A DNA stretch of 64,000 nucleotides, from contig CP092874.1 in the NCBI GenBank assembly GCA_030710605.1, forward strand, positions 68,133,011 to 68,197,010. The letters are read 5' to 3'. Below are positions 11,703 through 22,634 of the stretch, one piece after another. Position 1 is the stretch's first letter. Every line of letters starts with the position of its first letter. This DNA is from Cordylochernes scorpioides (lineage: Eukaryota > Arthropoda > Arachnida > Pseudoscorpiones > Chernetidae). The notes beneath the pieces were generated by a model, which ran no database searches, was not told the DNA's origin, and was given only the letters and a program-made list of their open reading frames with translations. The translations under genes and the position numbers were made by a program.

Positions 11703-12937
11703 TGTTGGGACGTGTTTCTATCTATTTTATTGCCCGGCTGTCCCCCTTTTTTTAGACTGCAGAAAGCCAACCTTTGAAGCTAATTGTCACAATATTTATT
11801 ACATTTTGTACCCATTAGGTGTCAAGGTTGTGCATTGAATAGGCTAGCATTTATTTCATCTGACAAAATTTATTAACAAAATTGATGTAAGAAAAAAAAA
11901 AGGGGAATAATATTGAAATATATTCAATAAAAAAATAATATATATATATATATTCATACATAAAACCTATGATGGACTATTTCTGGTGGTTAAACAAATT
12001 AAAAATGCAATAGAAAGAATGACTTACTGTAGGGGGAAAACCACCGACCAAAAAAAAAAAAAAGATGGCCGGCGGTACGGTCAGCTGCCTCGTTCCTCTT
12101 TTTTAATTTTTTTGGCGCCATCTACCGTTCAAACTATGCTGCCCCCTATGAGCGAACTCTGAGAGCCTTTTAATAAAATAAAAAAATGCTTAATATTTTT
12201 ACGGTTTTACAATGAATATATATTACGTTCATTTTTTTTTAACTCTAAATATTTAATAAAAAAAAAACAAAGAGCAAAAGACAATTTCATGCCTGTCTCC
12301 ATGGGTGATGGGATCTGGGTCCTCTTCTCAGTTGAAGGCCGAGGTTGTTGGTGGTGGTGGGGGCCCACAGGCTTATCCGTTGTCTGGTCATCTCCAGGCT
12401 GCTGAGCGGGTCGGCCTCCATCACTGAGGGACTCTTGGCATCTCACTGAGGGGCTCTTGACATCTCACTGAGAGACTTTTGGCATCGGGGTGTAGCAGGT
12501 CACATGGGAAGTTTAGACCGTAGGAAGGCCAGGGAGGTCTATAGGCCTTTTAAAATCTTCCTTCAGCCACACTTTCCAGCTCCCACACCAGGCTTGGTGT
12601 AGTTCCTCACGCACACTTTCTGGTTAGTGGTGAGCTCCAGTAGCATGCTACCTCCTTGAAGGTGTCCATGGGGTTCATGGACCTGGAGTAGGGTTGCCTT
12701 GTAGTCTAGACTGCATGTTACAGTAGTCAGTTGGCTGTCAGAATTGGTCCTCAGGGACTCATGCCTCCCCTGCCACAACACTCTCACATACAGGTGAGCT
12801 CCACTTTTTTATTATTATTATTATTAACATTGTTCCCCCTACAGCAGACATCCTTTCATTCCATTTAAATTTATCTAGACCACCAGCTAAGCCATTTGCA
12901 ATCAATTACAATATATTTGTCTTCCGCATCCTCAACA
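11703..12937 (-). repeat. LTR copy C (5' LTR, minus sense)
   Basis: 1235 bp, minus sense TGTTGAGGATGCGG (12937) to CGTCCCAACA (11703). It is almost identical to copy A and flanked on the right by ACAA. It carries the same short LTR-internal ORFs as copies A and B (minus 12446-12207 and 12787-12563). Confidence 0.85.
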
Positions 12938-12942
12938 ACAAT

Positions 12943-14193
12943 AGATCAACAACCAACATCATGAAAGCTACAAAGGAAGATGCAGAATTACAAGAACTAA
13001 AAGAAACAATAATCCAAGGATGGCCAGACCAAAAGTCACTAGTTCCTCTATCTTGCAGAAGATATTGGAATATAAAAGATGAACTTTCCATTCATGAAGA
13101 CCTAGTTCTGAGGGGAACCAAAATAATAATACCAGAATCAATCAAAAAACAAGTTCTCAAACAGATACATGAAGGCCACCTAGGCATTACTGGTTGTACC
13201 AAAAAAGCCAAAGACTCCATTTATTGGGCAGGAATGTCCAAAGATATCTCTGACATGGTAGAAAATTGCAAGACATGCATAGCTACAGAAAGAGACAAAC
13301 AAAAACAACCCCTAATGCTAAAAGAAATTCCTGAGCTCCCATGGGAAATTGTCGCATCAGATATCTTTCAATTTGAAGGGAATGAATACATTGTGATTAT
13401 AGACAGTTATTCTGGATTCATAAACTTTGAACTTATTAACACCATAAATTCAAAAGATACCATTGGATTTCTCAAAAGAAACTTTAGCATACATGGAATT
13501 CCTAAAGCTCTGGAGACAGATAATGGAAGAAATTATGCTTCAAGAGAGTTTAATGAATTCAGCAACAAATGGAAGTTTAATCACAAGACTTCAAGTCCAC
13601 ATTACTCTAAATCAAATGGACTGACTGAAAGAGCTGTGCAAATAGCAAAGAACATTCTTAGAAAATGCAAACAAAGTGGAGATGATATCCAGATTGCATT
13701 ACTCAACTATAGAAATACTCCAAGAGAAGACATGGGATCACCAGCACAAAGACTACTTGCAATAAGAACAAAGACAATCTTGCCAATCAGCAAAGAGTTG
13801 CTAAGACCTTGCATCCAAAATGATGTCACTTTAAAGCTAAGAAGATCCAGAAACAAGCAGAAATTCTACTATGACAAAGGATCAAGAGACGAACCAACTT
13901 TCAAGATTGGACAAGAAGTTTATTTAAGAGAAAACAGAAGAAACTGGAAACCAGCAACAATAGTTCGAGAAGATGGTCCAAGGTCCTATACAGTCCAGAA
14001 TAACAAAGGACTCTACAGAAGAAACCAATCACATATTACAACTAACCAATCCCAAAGAGACCATGAAAGCATCCTTGAGCAAGAACCCAGTGGAAGTGCT
14101 TGTTCAACTTTGGAGCAAGATCAAGAAACTCAGCCTAAAGGTTCTGACAGGATGGAGCTGCAGTCGGAAACTGATAATCCAGCTGGAGAGTAG
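12943..14193 (+). pseudogene. pol: Gypsy pol, C-terminal part: integrase (continuation of 3-1370)
   Basis: This is the same frame as the RNase H half once the nested element and one ACAA copy are ignored. The HHCC zinc-binding region is complete (IHEGHLG ... CKTCIA). The core carries the D,D35E residues in SDIFQFEG, ETDNGR and NGLTERAV. A C-terminal DNA-binding region (KIGQEVYLRENRRNW) follows, then a hydrophilic tail ending in TAG at 14193. There are no internal stops over about 415 codons, so this half is well preserved. Integrase inserts the cDNA into the genome. The half cannot be expressed as part of pol because the upstream half is 11.6 kb away. Confidence 0.9.
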
Positions 14194-14276
14194 GAGACCA
14201 GAGAGGTCGGGAAGTTCACAAGAAGCGGTCGCCAGGTGAAGCCACCAAAAAGAATGGATTTATAAAAAAGGAGAGA

Positions 14277-14498
14277 TGTAATATAGTTAATATCGTACTT
14301 GGCAACACAGTTGAGTTCGATATAGAATGTAAACAAAAGAACTAACGCTATCTTATACTAACGACAATCCTGTAAGTAAATAAATATATCTAATACCCCA
14401 ATATAAATAAATCTTATAATACGTTTGCTAATTATATTACGTAAATAAAAGATTTTACACTATGTTACATAAATAATATTAATAAATACTATGTTACA
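14277..14498 (+). repeat. 3' LTR of the outer gypsy element
   Basis: It starts TGTAATATAG directly after the purine tract aaaaaaggagaga and ends ATGTTACA, giving the TGTAA/TTACA inverted ends expected of an LTR. The body is AT-rich and has several AATAAA-like signals. An alternative end is an internal TTACA at 14469. The 5' LTR is outside the window, so the boundaries rest on the termini and the polypurine tract alone. Confidence 0.65.
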
Positions 14499-15080
14499 TA
14501 GCTTCTTCCCTATGGGAGCTGTGACCCACAGCTAGCAATTATTGTAGATTCTGACGTGGATTTGACGTGCTTCTGCCAAGGATTCCATCGAAGTCTTGGA
14601 ACTTTGTCCCTAGTACCTTTGCGTCCATTTTCTTGCGGCGTGAAGAGCGGCTTTGTCGTCGTATCGTCGTCTATAGGGACATCGTCATCTTGGAAGGAAG
14701 TCTTGGCTTTGACACGGCGGTGGAATCCTGGAGCCAGTCTCTAAAAATGTGGATTACAGCACCCATGGCTTTAAATTCTTCTCGGCGATCTTCAGTTTGT
14801 CTTCCCTAACTTACCCAGCATCTCCACCAAAATATGTCGCGGAGATAAATAAAGCAAGGGCAAGTTTGGGGATAATTAATTTATTATAAGGGGTATTTAT
14901 AGGGAGAGAGAGAAAGTACCACTTACCCTCAGTTAAAACTAATCCTGAATGAACGGCTTTAGCCACCGTCCCGTTTTCCTTATTTACAGATCAGCTTCCC
15001 AGAAGCCCCCACACCTGTGGTCCCCCCCCGGGGTCCAGGGATGATTGACAGTTGTCCCATCTGGATGGAGCTACTTGACA
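14499..15080 (-). mobile_element. LTR retrotransposon fragment: LTR, tRNA-Ala primer site and leader
   Basis: On minus, an LTR of 246 bp starts TGTCAAGTAGCTCC at 15080 and ends CTCCGCGACA at 14835. It has a TATAAATA box and AATAAA-like bases. Five bases later comes TGGTGGAGATGCTGGG (14829-14814), matching the 3' end of tRNA-Ala. The leader continues to 14499, with a short frame starting at ATGGGTGCTG, and is cut off by the gypsy LTR. The rest of this element probably lies left of the window. Confidence 0.7.
14814..14829 (-). promoter_or_regulatory. Primer-binding site, tRNA-Ala
   Basis: TGGTGGAGATGCTGGG on minus is complementary to the 3' end of eukaryotic tRNA-Ala (CCCAGCATCTCCACCA) and lies five bases after an LTR end. 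The match to tRNA-Ala is recalled family knowledge. Confidence 0.65.
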
Positions 15081-15343
15081 ATATTATATTATTCTTATTT
15101 TTATACAAAACATATATTTAAAAATATTAAATATAATATAAATAATAAAAATATATTCTGTGAATAATAATCTGTGTAAATCGAGCTCTCAGAAGAAAAA
15201 GGACTTATTTCTATTTGTTATATCTTTTTTATAACCGACTAATTGATTGTATTATAAAATAATGCGCTTGAAATAAAAATTATTAAATTCTAAATAATCG
15301 AAGTGTGAATTGTTTGAGCTTCCATAAAAAAACCTACATAAAC

Positions 15344-16527
15344 ATGTCATCTAAACCGCGAAAAAAAAGCGCCATTGATCTTGCCTTAAAAAGGAAAATT
15401 TTGGACGAAGTTGCACGTGGAGTGTTATCTAAGTCGCAAATTGCCGAAAATTTTCAAATTGCGAAATCCACATTATCAACCATTCTAAAAAACAAAGAAA
15501 AAATAGATGCGGCTGTTGCCTCAGGGTCTTCGAGCTCTTCAAAACGACTTCGAAAAGCATCCCATCAAGACGTGGAAGATGAGCTTTTAAAATGGTTTAA
15601 AAAAAGTAGACAAAATAATATTCCTGTATCCGGCGCACTGGTTAAAGAAAAGCTAAAGAAATGAGTGTCTCATTGGGTGTGGAAAAAACAGCTGATTCGT
15701 TTTCACTTCCAGAAACAATGCTTGATGAGCCTGAAGAATGGACCAAACTCCTTTCAGCTACAAACCCAGCTGAGACTTTGACTTTCCTGGAGTATGTTGC
15801 CCTGGATGAAGAGTTGGAAATTTGCGGTTCACCCGAATTAGAAGAAAAGAAGAAGAAGAAACAGAAGACGATGAGGTGAAAGAAGAGATAACGATGCCTA
15901 CTAGAGGGGAAGTAATCGCGGCCCTCGAAACCCTCCAGAAGCTGTCCAAAACCTCTGCGGATATTGATGTTCATTTTGAAGATGACCTGGATAAAATAAG
16001 AAGGGAGTGTCTGAAACAGTGCCCAATCAAATACCACCAAAAAACTATAACAGACTTTCTGAAGCCTGCAGAGAAAACCCAGATATGGGATATTCTATGC
16101 ATACTGCATATGGTGCATACACATAAACATTGTATGTACCAAGTATATTATGTAAGTTGTTTCTTTTGTTGTTCTTTTTATTTGTGTTTTAAAATAAACT
16201 TATATTCTCATGTTATTGCCTTACATTGTGATTATATTATCCATATTGTCTTTTAAAATAAAATACTTTATGTACATACATATACATAATTGTTGTTCCT
16301 TAAAATTATAAAATATTTTCATTAGTATTGTTTTCAAATAAATTTATTCGTTATTCCTCAGAAATGTAGTTTTCTTACTCATCAGTAGTACATAAGTACA
16401 ACCCCCAGATACCACGAATTCAATTCGTCTAATACGAATTCGGTTTATACGAATTCGGTATATATTCTTTTAAGACGAAAAGGGTATTTCGTTCTCCCGT
16501 TGAGTTCGTCTTAACGAGGGATTACTG
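15344..16527 (+). pseudogene. pogo/Tigger-like transposase remnant: helix-turn-helix ends kept, catalytic core deleted
   Basis: The start at 15344 gives MSSKPRKKSAIDLALKRK, a typical CENP-B/pogo N-terminal helix-turn-helix (SKSQIAENFQIAKSTLSTIL), followed by the start of the second Tc5-type helix-turn-helix (WFKKSRQNNIPVSGALVKEK). The frame breaks at 15660. Sequence then continues in other frames (15661-15879, 15822 onward) with the acidic C-terminal part seen after the DDE domain in such proteins (TRGEVIAALETLQKL). The whole DDE core is missing. On the right, ccctcgttaagacga (read on minus, ending at 16527) next to TA fits a Tigger-type inverted repeat. No left inverted repeat was found. Confidence 0.7.
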
Positions 16528-16583
16528 TAGTACAACCAGCGGCACAGCAGCAATGAACTATCAACTACCGAAGCTGGAGTTCA

Positions 16584-16683
16584 NNNNNNNNNNNNNNNNN
16601 NNNNNNNNNNNNNNNNNNNNNNNNNNNNNNNNNNNNNNNNNNNNNNNNNNNNNNNNNNNNNNNNNNNNNNNNNNNNNNNNNNN
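16584..16683. other. Assembly gap (100 N)
   Basis: Exactly 100 unknown bases, the usual placeholder for a gap of unknown size. The copia gag on its right is cut by it, so the copia pol and far LTR may be lost or misjoined here. Confidence 1.
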
Positions 16684-17746
16684 AAGATTGTTGACTTGCA
16701 GTCGACATCTCCAATCAAAGCATCCATCGGGGGGATATCCTGGTAGTTCACAAACCAATCCTTTTTTTGCAAAAATGAGATGTAGCTGCGCTGTCTATCA
16801 GCCATTCTCCCCATTCCCTAGTTGGATCACTTGCTCTTTCATTAATGTGGTGGAAGCTTAAAATTTCTGAGTGAAATGCAGAAGATTTTCCCTTGTAATT
16901 CTGATCCTTTCTGTAGTGTTGCCCTTGAGAGTTTTTGTTTCTAAGAAAACAGCCTTTTATAAGATGGCCAGTTTTCCCACAGAAGGAGCAATTTTTTATA
17001 TCATAGGTTCTTGCTGTTCTTGGATGCACTGTTGGCTCCAGCATGCTTCCACTGCTATACTGTGCTTTTGCAGAAAAATAATTTTTCTTTTTATTTCCTT
17101 GGTACATCCTGGGAGTTTTTGCTTGATAAGCATTTGCCACAATATCACGTCCATCATCTTTTTTCTTTTGTTGAACTCTTCCCGATTCAGTTATTAAGTG
17201 GGCTTCAATGTTTTCAACATTGAATTGTTTTTCTTCTAGTCTGTATAGAACTTGGACAATGCCATCATAATCTTGAGGTAATTTCCTTATCAATTGAAAA
17301 CACAAGTACTTCAGGTAGATCAAATCCAGCTTCTTTAATCAGTTGTTTTTTCTCTTGGACTCTTTTAATAAATATTCCAATAGTTTCTTCATCAGGAGCA
17401 AATTTCAGTTCATAAAATTCATCAATCAAACCAACCAGTCTGGCCCTTGAATTTGGCTCAAAATTCTGCTTTAAAATATATTCCAGGTTTCTTTTTAATC
17501 AGCAGCATTAGCAATCAAGGTTTGGTATTTTCTTTCTACTCCTTGGTAAATTGTAGTGAAAGCCCTATCCTTCCTCCATTTGAACTCTCTAATATCTTTG
17601 GCTGTTGCCTCAGCTGGAAGATCAGGTTCATCTTCTATGATAAAATCCCAGCTTCCTCTATCAATCAGAAGGACCTTCATATCCACTTTCCAGATATTGT
17701 AGTTAAAAGCATTCAGCTTTGGAAAAGTGAAATTTGTATCATTCAT
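16684..17746 (-). pseudogene. gag: copia gag and start of protease (frameshifted)
   Basis: Start at 17746 (MNDTNFTFPKLNAFNYNIW), matching the usual copia gag N-terminus with a conserved NYNIW-type tryptophan. The frame shifts at about 17495 and again at about 17290, but gag-like sequence is continuous (FELKFAPDEETI-type region, RKLPQDYDGIV). A CCHC zinc knuckle, CSFCGKTGHLIKGC, lies at about 16915-16960. The protease motif follows as WLIDSAATSHF, where the catalytic DSG is DSA. A third frame break follows before the gap. Gag packages the element RNA and the protease matures it; this copy cannot do either. Confidence 0.82.
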
Positions 17747-17834
17747 TTCAAACTTTTAATGCCGTCCCAAAAGTTTATATATAGCCAATTCTTTTTTTAA
17801 GTTGCTATAGTATTCAGCTAAAAGCTTGCAAGTA

Positions 17835-17845
17835 GGCCCATAACC
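17835..17845 (-). promoter_or_regulatory. Half-tRNA-iMet primer-binding site of the copia element
   Basis: GGTTATGGGCC on minus lies two bases after the LTR end CCCAACA. It is complementary to the anticodon-stem region of initiator tRNA-Met, the primer type known for Drosophila copia. Confidence 0.7.
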
Positions 17846-17847
17846 TT

Positions 17848-18052
17848 TGTTGGGTGGAAGGAAGGACAGATGGCACACACACCTTTCTTAAAATATTTTC
17901 TTCTTTTTTTTTAATCAACCAAGACATATGTAAATTCTCTATTATTAATTTTTACACAAAAATTTACATATATATATATTTACAAAAATTTGTTTTATAA
18001 TTAAATTCTAAAAAAATACAAATTATTTAAATAATTAAATTTATAAACAACA
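17848..18052 (-). repeat. copia 5' LTR
   Basis: 205 bp, very AT-rich, with TGTTG at 18052 and CAACA at 17848 (minus sense). The right boundary rests on the inverted termini and on gypsy gag sequence resuming beyond it. Confidence 0.55.
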
Positions 18053-19335
18053 TAGCATTTTATATTTAATGAAATGATGATCAGGTGTAACAGTTCGGGG
18101 AAGGGCTTCGATAGCGGCTTGCTGTTTTTTGCACATCATCATTTTGCTCCTTGAAATCGGATCGAGAGTTAAAGAACGTCCTTGGTTCTTGTATATTTTG
18201 GTAGTATTCGTTACGCCTTTCCTAGTTATGTCTTTGTCTATCACGGCAGTAGCGGACGACGTGACCATGGTGTCCGCAATGGAATCAAATCGGCTTTCCT
18301 TCAGTGGTTCGCCATTCGTTTGTGTCGCGTCTTCCTCCTTGTTTTAGGTTCCGAGGTTCAAGGTGCGGTCTTATTGTTTGGGCCTCATATCTAGTATTAA
18401 AAAACTGTCGGGATCTTTCCTTTTGTGGGGGACTTCTCCTAGACTTGAGATTGGCGCCAGGGTTCTTCCAATATCCTCCTTCACCATATCTTCGATGGCA
18501 GCAATTTTTGGTTCCTCTCGAGTAGAGCCTAATGCCTGCTGTACCTCCTCATGAACAATTTGCCTAATCATAGATGAAAGATCTGCCCTGTCTTCATGAT
18601 CACTGAGAAATACCACATTTGGTAGTCGCTCGTACCTGGTTGGGGTCACTCGCTTACAATGTAGAGCTTCAATGCGGCGACACTCGGTGACGAATTGCTC
18701 AGTGTTATGCACATCCCTTGGGAGAACCTGGTAGAGCTCCTCAGCTTCCCTTCCATCAGATGGGATATTTTATCTTCCTCATTAATTTGCAGATCTACCT
18801 CTTTGCAGAGGCGCAGGACGTCTTGAATATAAAATTCGGTGCTTTCACCTTTTAATTGTGCAGGAACTTTTATGGTTTTCTCAGCTCTTGGCCTCAAGTT
18901 TTTGTTTTTTCCGAAGACTGATTCTAACTGGGACATGAACTCTGTCCAGGTCAGGAAGCTCTCCTCATTGTTCTCAAACCATTTGAGAGCAGTGCCAGTC
19001 AGATACAAGTAAACGTTGGCGAGACAAAGGGTTTCATCCCATTGGTTGTGCTTTGCCACACGTTCGTACTCTTTCAACCAGTTACTGGGATCTTCAACAC
19101 CCTCACCAGAGAACATCGAGGGGTTTCTAGGTAGATGTTGTGCAAAAAATGAACCTACCTGAGTGGTTGCTTCTTTCTTTATGTTCATGTTTGTTTCTTC
19201 TTGCTGAAGAGATTCAATTTTTCTTTTTTTTTTTTTTTTCATAAGGGATATCGGTCCAGCTTCTCCACCAGTTGTAGCGATGAAATCAAGTCTTTGTATA
19301 TCTGAAGGTGTGAAAGTATTTATTGATGCCATCAC
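18053..19335 (-). pseudogene. gag: Ty3/gypsy gag (frameshifted, with stops)
   Basis: Start at 19335 (MMASINTFTPSDIQRLDF). The central Retrotrans_gag region is clear: FSGEGVEDPSNWLKEYER, LYLTGTALKWFENN, FMSQLESVFG. A frameshift at about 18700 leads into RRIEALHCKRVTPTRYERLP (18712-18371). Further on, a CCHC knuckle is still readable (FHCGHHGHVVRYCRDRQ, about 18250), but its first cysteine codon is a TGA stop. Downstream pol is absent because the copia element inserted at 18053. Gag assembles the virus-like particle; this copy is dead. Confidence 0.82.
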
Positions 19336-19600
19336 GACCAGTTGACAAATATTAACAAATTAACAAAGCTATCTACAGCTATCAAGCAAGCAAGCTAGGC
19401 AAATAAATGATGATAAAATAATAAATCTGTTTCCAAATATTTCCATTGAGTAATTAAATTAAATAATAAATGATTTCTTTGCCACAATATTTTATTCAAC
19501 TTAATATATTACTGTTTGTAGTCAATGAAAAATCACTATGTATTGAAGAGCAACTACTCAATATATCTGCCAACTCACAACAGTCCTTATGATACATGAT

Positions 19601-21082
19601 TTCAATCATTTTTATTACAACCCAAAATAAATCCTTACTAATGATGAGTCTGGTGCAGCATCTCTCAGTGAATACAAGTACTCCTCTGAGAGCAGTAAGA
19701 GGAATCTGGCCACATCTGTAGCAGAAATGGTGAACCAGTCAAATGCAAAGATTCCTACTTGTATGACACCAGATTCATCAAGGACATTTTATTCAACACA
19801 CACAAAAACACAGTAGAAAAACATTTTACCTGTTTCATCAGTAATTTCCGAAAAATATATAAGAAATGTTCAATAATACACCAGAGAAAACATGCAGGTG
19901 AAAAACTCAAATTCTGCCCTAACTGTGAATACAGTACAAAGCGCACTTCTAATTTAAAAAGTCCTATTAAAATTCACACTGATGAGAAGCTTCACCAATG
20001 CCCTCATTGTGATCATAGAACAATGCAACTTGGTAGCTTAAAGAGACATATTAGAACCCACACTAGTGAGAGACCTCACCTTTGTCCTCACTGTGATTAT
20101 AGGACAAATCACCCTAGTGATTCAAAAAAACACATTAGAACCCACACTGATGAGAAACCTTACCTTTGTCCTCATTGTGATTATAGAGCAATAAGCTCTA
20201 GTACTTTAAGAAGACATATTAGAACTCACACTGGTGAGAGACCTCACCTTTGCCCTCACTGTGATTATAGGACAAATCACACTGGTGGTTTAAAATGTCA
20301 CATTAGAACTCACACTGGTGAGAAACCTTACCTTTGTCCTTTTCAATCATTTTTATTACAACCCAAAATAAATCCTTACTAATGATGAGTCTGGTGCAGC
20401 ATCTCTCAGTGAATACAAGTACTCCTCTGAGAGCAGTAAGAGGAATCTGGCCACATCTGTAGCAGAAATGGTGAACCAGTCAAATGCAAAGATTCCTACT
20501 TGTATGACACCAGATTCATCAAGGACATTTTATTCAACACACACAAAAACACAGTAGAAAAACATTTTACCTGTTTCATCTGTAATTTCCGAAAAATATA
20601 TGAGAAATGTTCAATAATACACCAGAGAAAACATGCAGGTGAAAAACTCAAATTCTGCCCTCACTGTGAATACAGTACAAAGTGCACTTCTAATTTAAAA
20701 AGTCCTATTAAAATTCACACTGATGAGAAACTTCACCAATGCCCTCATTGTGATCATAGAACAATGCAACTTGGTAGCTTAAAGAGACATATTAGAACCC
20801 ACACTAGTGAGAGACCTCACCTTTGTCCTCACTGTGATTATAGGACAAATCACCCTAGTGATTTAAAAAACACATTAAAACCCACACTGATGAGAAACCT
20901 TACCTTTGTCCTCATTGTGATTATAGAGCAATAAGCTCTAGTACTTTAAGAAGACATATTAGAACTCACACTGGTGAGAGACCTCACCTTTGCCCTCACT
21001 GTGATTATAGGACAAATCACACTGGTGGTTTAAAATGTCACATTAGAACTCACACTGGTGAGAAACCTTACCTTTGTCCTCA
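19601..21082 (+). repeat. 741 bp tandem duplication inside zinc-finger copy 1
   Basis: 19601-20341 and 20342-21082 align with few differences, starting tttcaatcatttttattaca. The join lies in a finger: after CP the reading continues into upstream sequence (FQSFLLQPK) and then a stop. The second unit has an extra one-base deletion near 20865. Confidence 0.92.
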
Positions 21083-22175
21083 TTGTGATTACAGAGCAAT
21101 AAGCTCAAGTGCCTTAAGATATCATATTATAACCCACACTAGTGAGACACCTCACCTTTGCCCTCACTGTGATTATAGGACAAATCACACTAGTGATTAA
21201 AAAAAACACATTAAAACCCACGCTGATGAGAAACTTACCTTTGTCCTTATTGTGATTATAGAACAATATGCTCTGGTACTTTAAGAAAACATATTAGAAC
21301 CCACACTGTGAGAGACCTCACCTTTGCCCTCACTGTGATTATAGGACAAATCACACTAATGATTTAAAATGTCACATTAGAACTCACACTGGTGAGAAAC
21401 CTCACATTTGCCCTCACTGTGATTATAGGACAATTCACACTAGTGATTTAAAATGTCACATTAGAACTCACACTGGTGAGAAACCTCACATTTGCCCTCA
21501 CTGTGATTACAGAGCAATAAGCTCAAGTGCCTTAAGATATCATATTAGTACCCATACTGGTGAGAAACCTCACCTTTGTCCTCATTGTGATTACAGAGTA
21601 AAGGGCTCAAGTGCCTTAAAATATCATATTAGAACCCATACTGGTGAGAAGCCCCACCTTTGTCCTAATTGTGATTACAGAGCTATAACCCCAAGCACCT
21701 TAAAAAAACATATTAGAACCCACACTTGTGAGAAACCTTACCTTTGTTCTCATTGTGATTACAGAGCAATAAGCTCTAGTACTTTAAGAAAACATAATAA
21801 AATCCACACTGGTGAGAAGCCCTAACTTTGCCCATACTGTGATTTTAGAACAATACATCTTGACAGCTTAAAGACTCATATTAGAACCCACACTGGTGAG
21901 AAGCCCTACCTTTGTCCTCATTGTGATTACAGAGCAATAATATCTAGTACTTTAAGAAGAAATTAAAATCCACACAGGTGAGAAGCCCCACCTTTGCCCT
22001 CACTGTTATTTTAGCACAAATCGCCCTAGTGTTTTAAAAAAGCATATTAGAACCCACACTGGTGTGTAACCTCATCTTTGTCCTGATTGTGATTACAGAG
22101 CAATAAGCTCATGCGCCTTAGGAAAACATATTAGAACCCACACTGTTGAGTGTCCACATTTGCCCTCAATGTGAT
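19628..22175 (+). pseudogene. C2H2 zinc-finger array pseudogene, copy 1
   Basis: Tandem 84 bp units encode fingers of the form CPHCDYR-x6-L-x2-HIRTH with TGEKP linkers. Open stretches are 19755-20382 and 20500-20934. An N-terminal stretch (NLATSVAEMVNQSNAK) before the fingers is shared with copy 2. The first finger lacks its first histidine (LKSPIKIH). A 741 bp tandem duplication breaks the array at 20341. After 20850 several one-base indels and TAA codons (for example at about 21197) break the frame. Finger-like units continue to about 22175. Such proteins usually bind DNA, but this copy cannot give a full-length product. Confidence 0.85.
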
Positions 22176-22634
22176 TTTGAAACAATACATCTTTGAGACT
22201 AAAAACACAGGACCCACCAGTGTGAATAATAAAAATAGTCCAACTTTTTAAATAGAGCGCCAATAGGATAAATATATATATATATATATATATAGGTAAA
22301 TTAAAGATGGAATTAAATTATAGTCAGTAAACATTTTTTTAAAAGCCTTTTAGTGAAATTTATTTCAGAGATCATATGCTAACTAGCTGCAAAAATACAG
22401 ACACCTTTGTGAAATAATTGGATATAAAATAGTATGTATTGAATAAATATTGCTACTAATTTCTCTCTCTCTCTCATCACATGCATAAAGATGTATATTA
22501 CATAAAATAAATAAACTGGATTTTCTTTATAAATTGTGAATTAATTATATAACACACACTGTCTTCCCCCCAAAGTAATCAACTCGAAGTCTAAAGCAAA
22601 GGGAAAGTGGGTATAAATTCACAATAAAATATTA

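Larger units (their letters stand above)
1371..12937 (-). mobile_element. Large composite LTR retrotransposon nested in gypsy pol
   Basis: Direct LTR copies lie at both ends (1371-2600 and 11703-12937), nearly identical by eye, flanked by ACAA at 1367-1370 and 12938-12941. The minus strand is the sense strand. A purine-rich tract (ggcaggggaggat, read on minus, 2601-2613) abuts the left LTR. A tRNA-Lys-like primer site (TGGCGCCC..ACGT, minus, 11684-11701) abuts the right LTR. Between them I find no intact gag or pol of its own, only a complete small gypsy (5853-8722), an inverted LTR and inverted internal sequence. It is therefore non-autonomous as it stands. LTR length is about 1.23 kb. Confidence 0.8.
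1..14498 (+). mobile_element. Ty3/gypsy LTR retrotransposon, K02A2.6-like, 5' truncated by the window edge and split by a nested element
   Basis: Two separated pieces form one pol: RT and RNase H at 3-1370, and integrase at 12943-14193. The 11.6 kb between them (1371-12937) is another LTR element flanked by ACAA on both sides. The reading frame before the insertion resumes exactly after it. The 3' end has a polypurine tract (aaaaaaggagaga, about 14263-14276) followed by a 222 bp LTR, 14277-14498, that starts TGTAATATAG and ends ATGTTACA. Gag, protease, the primer site and the 5' LTR lie left of the window. Its right flank runs into a minus-strand LTR fragment, so it probably inserted into that element. 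Confidence 0.85.
16684..18052 (-). mobile_element. copia-like retrotransposon, 5' LTR and gag, cut by the gap
   Basis: The order on minus is LTR 18052-17848, primer site 17845-17835, then gag from 17746 downward to the gap. LTR ends are TGTTGTTTAT and CCCAACA. It inserted into gypsy gag sequence that starts at 18053. The pol half is not visible on the left side of the gap. Confidence 0.75.
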
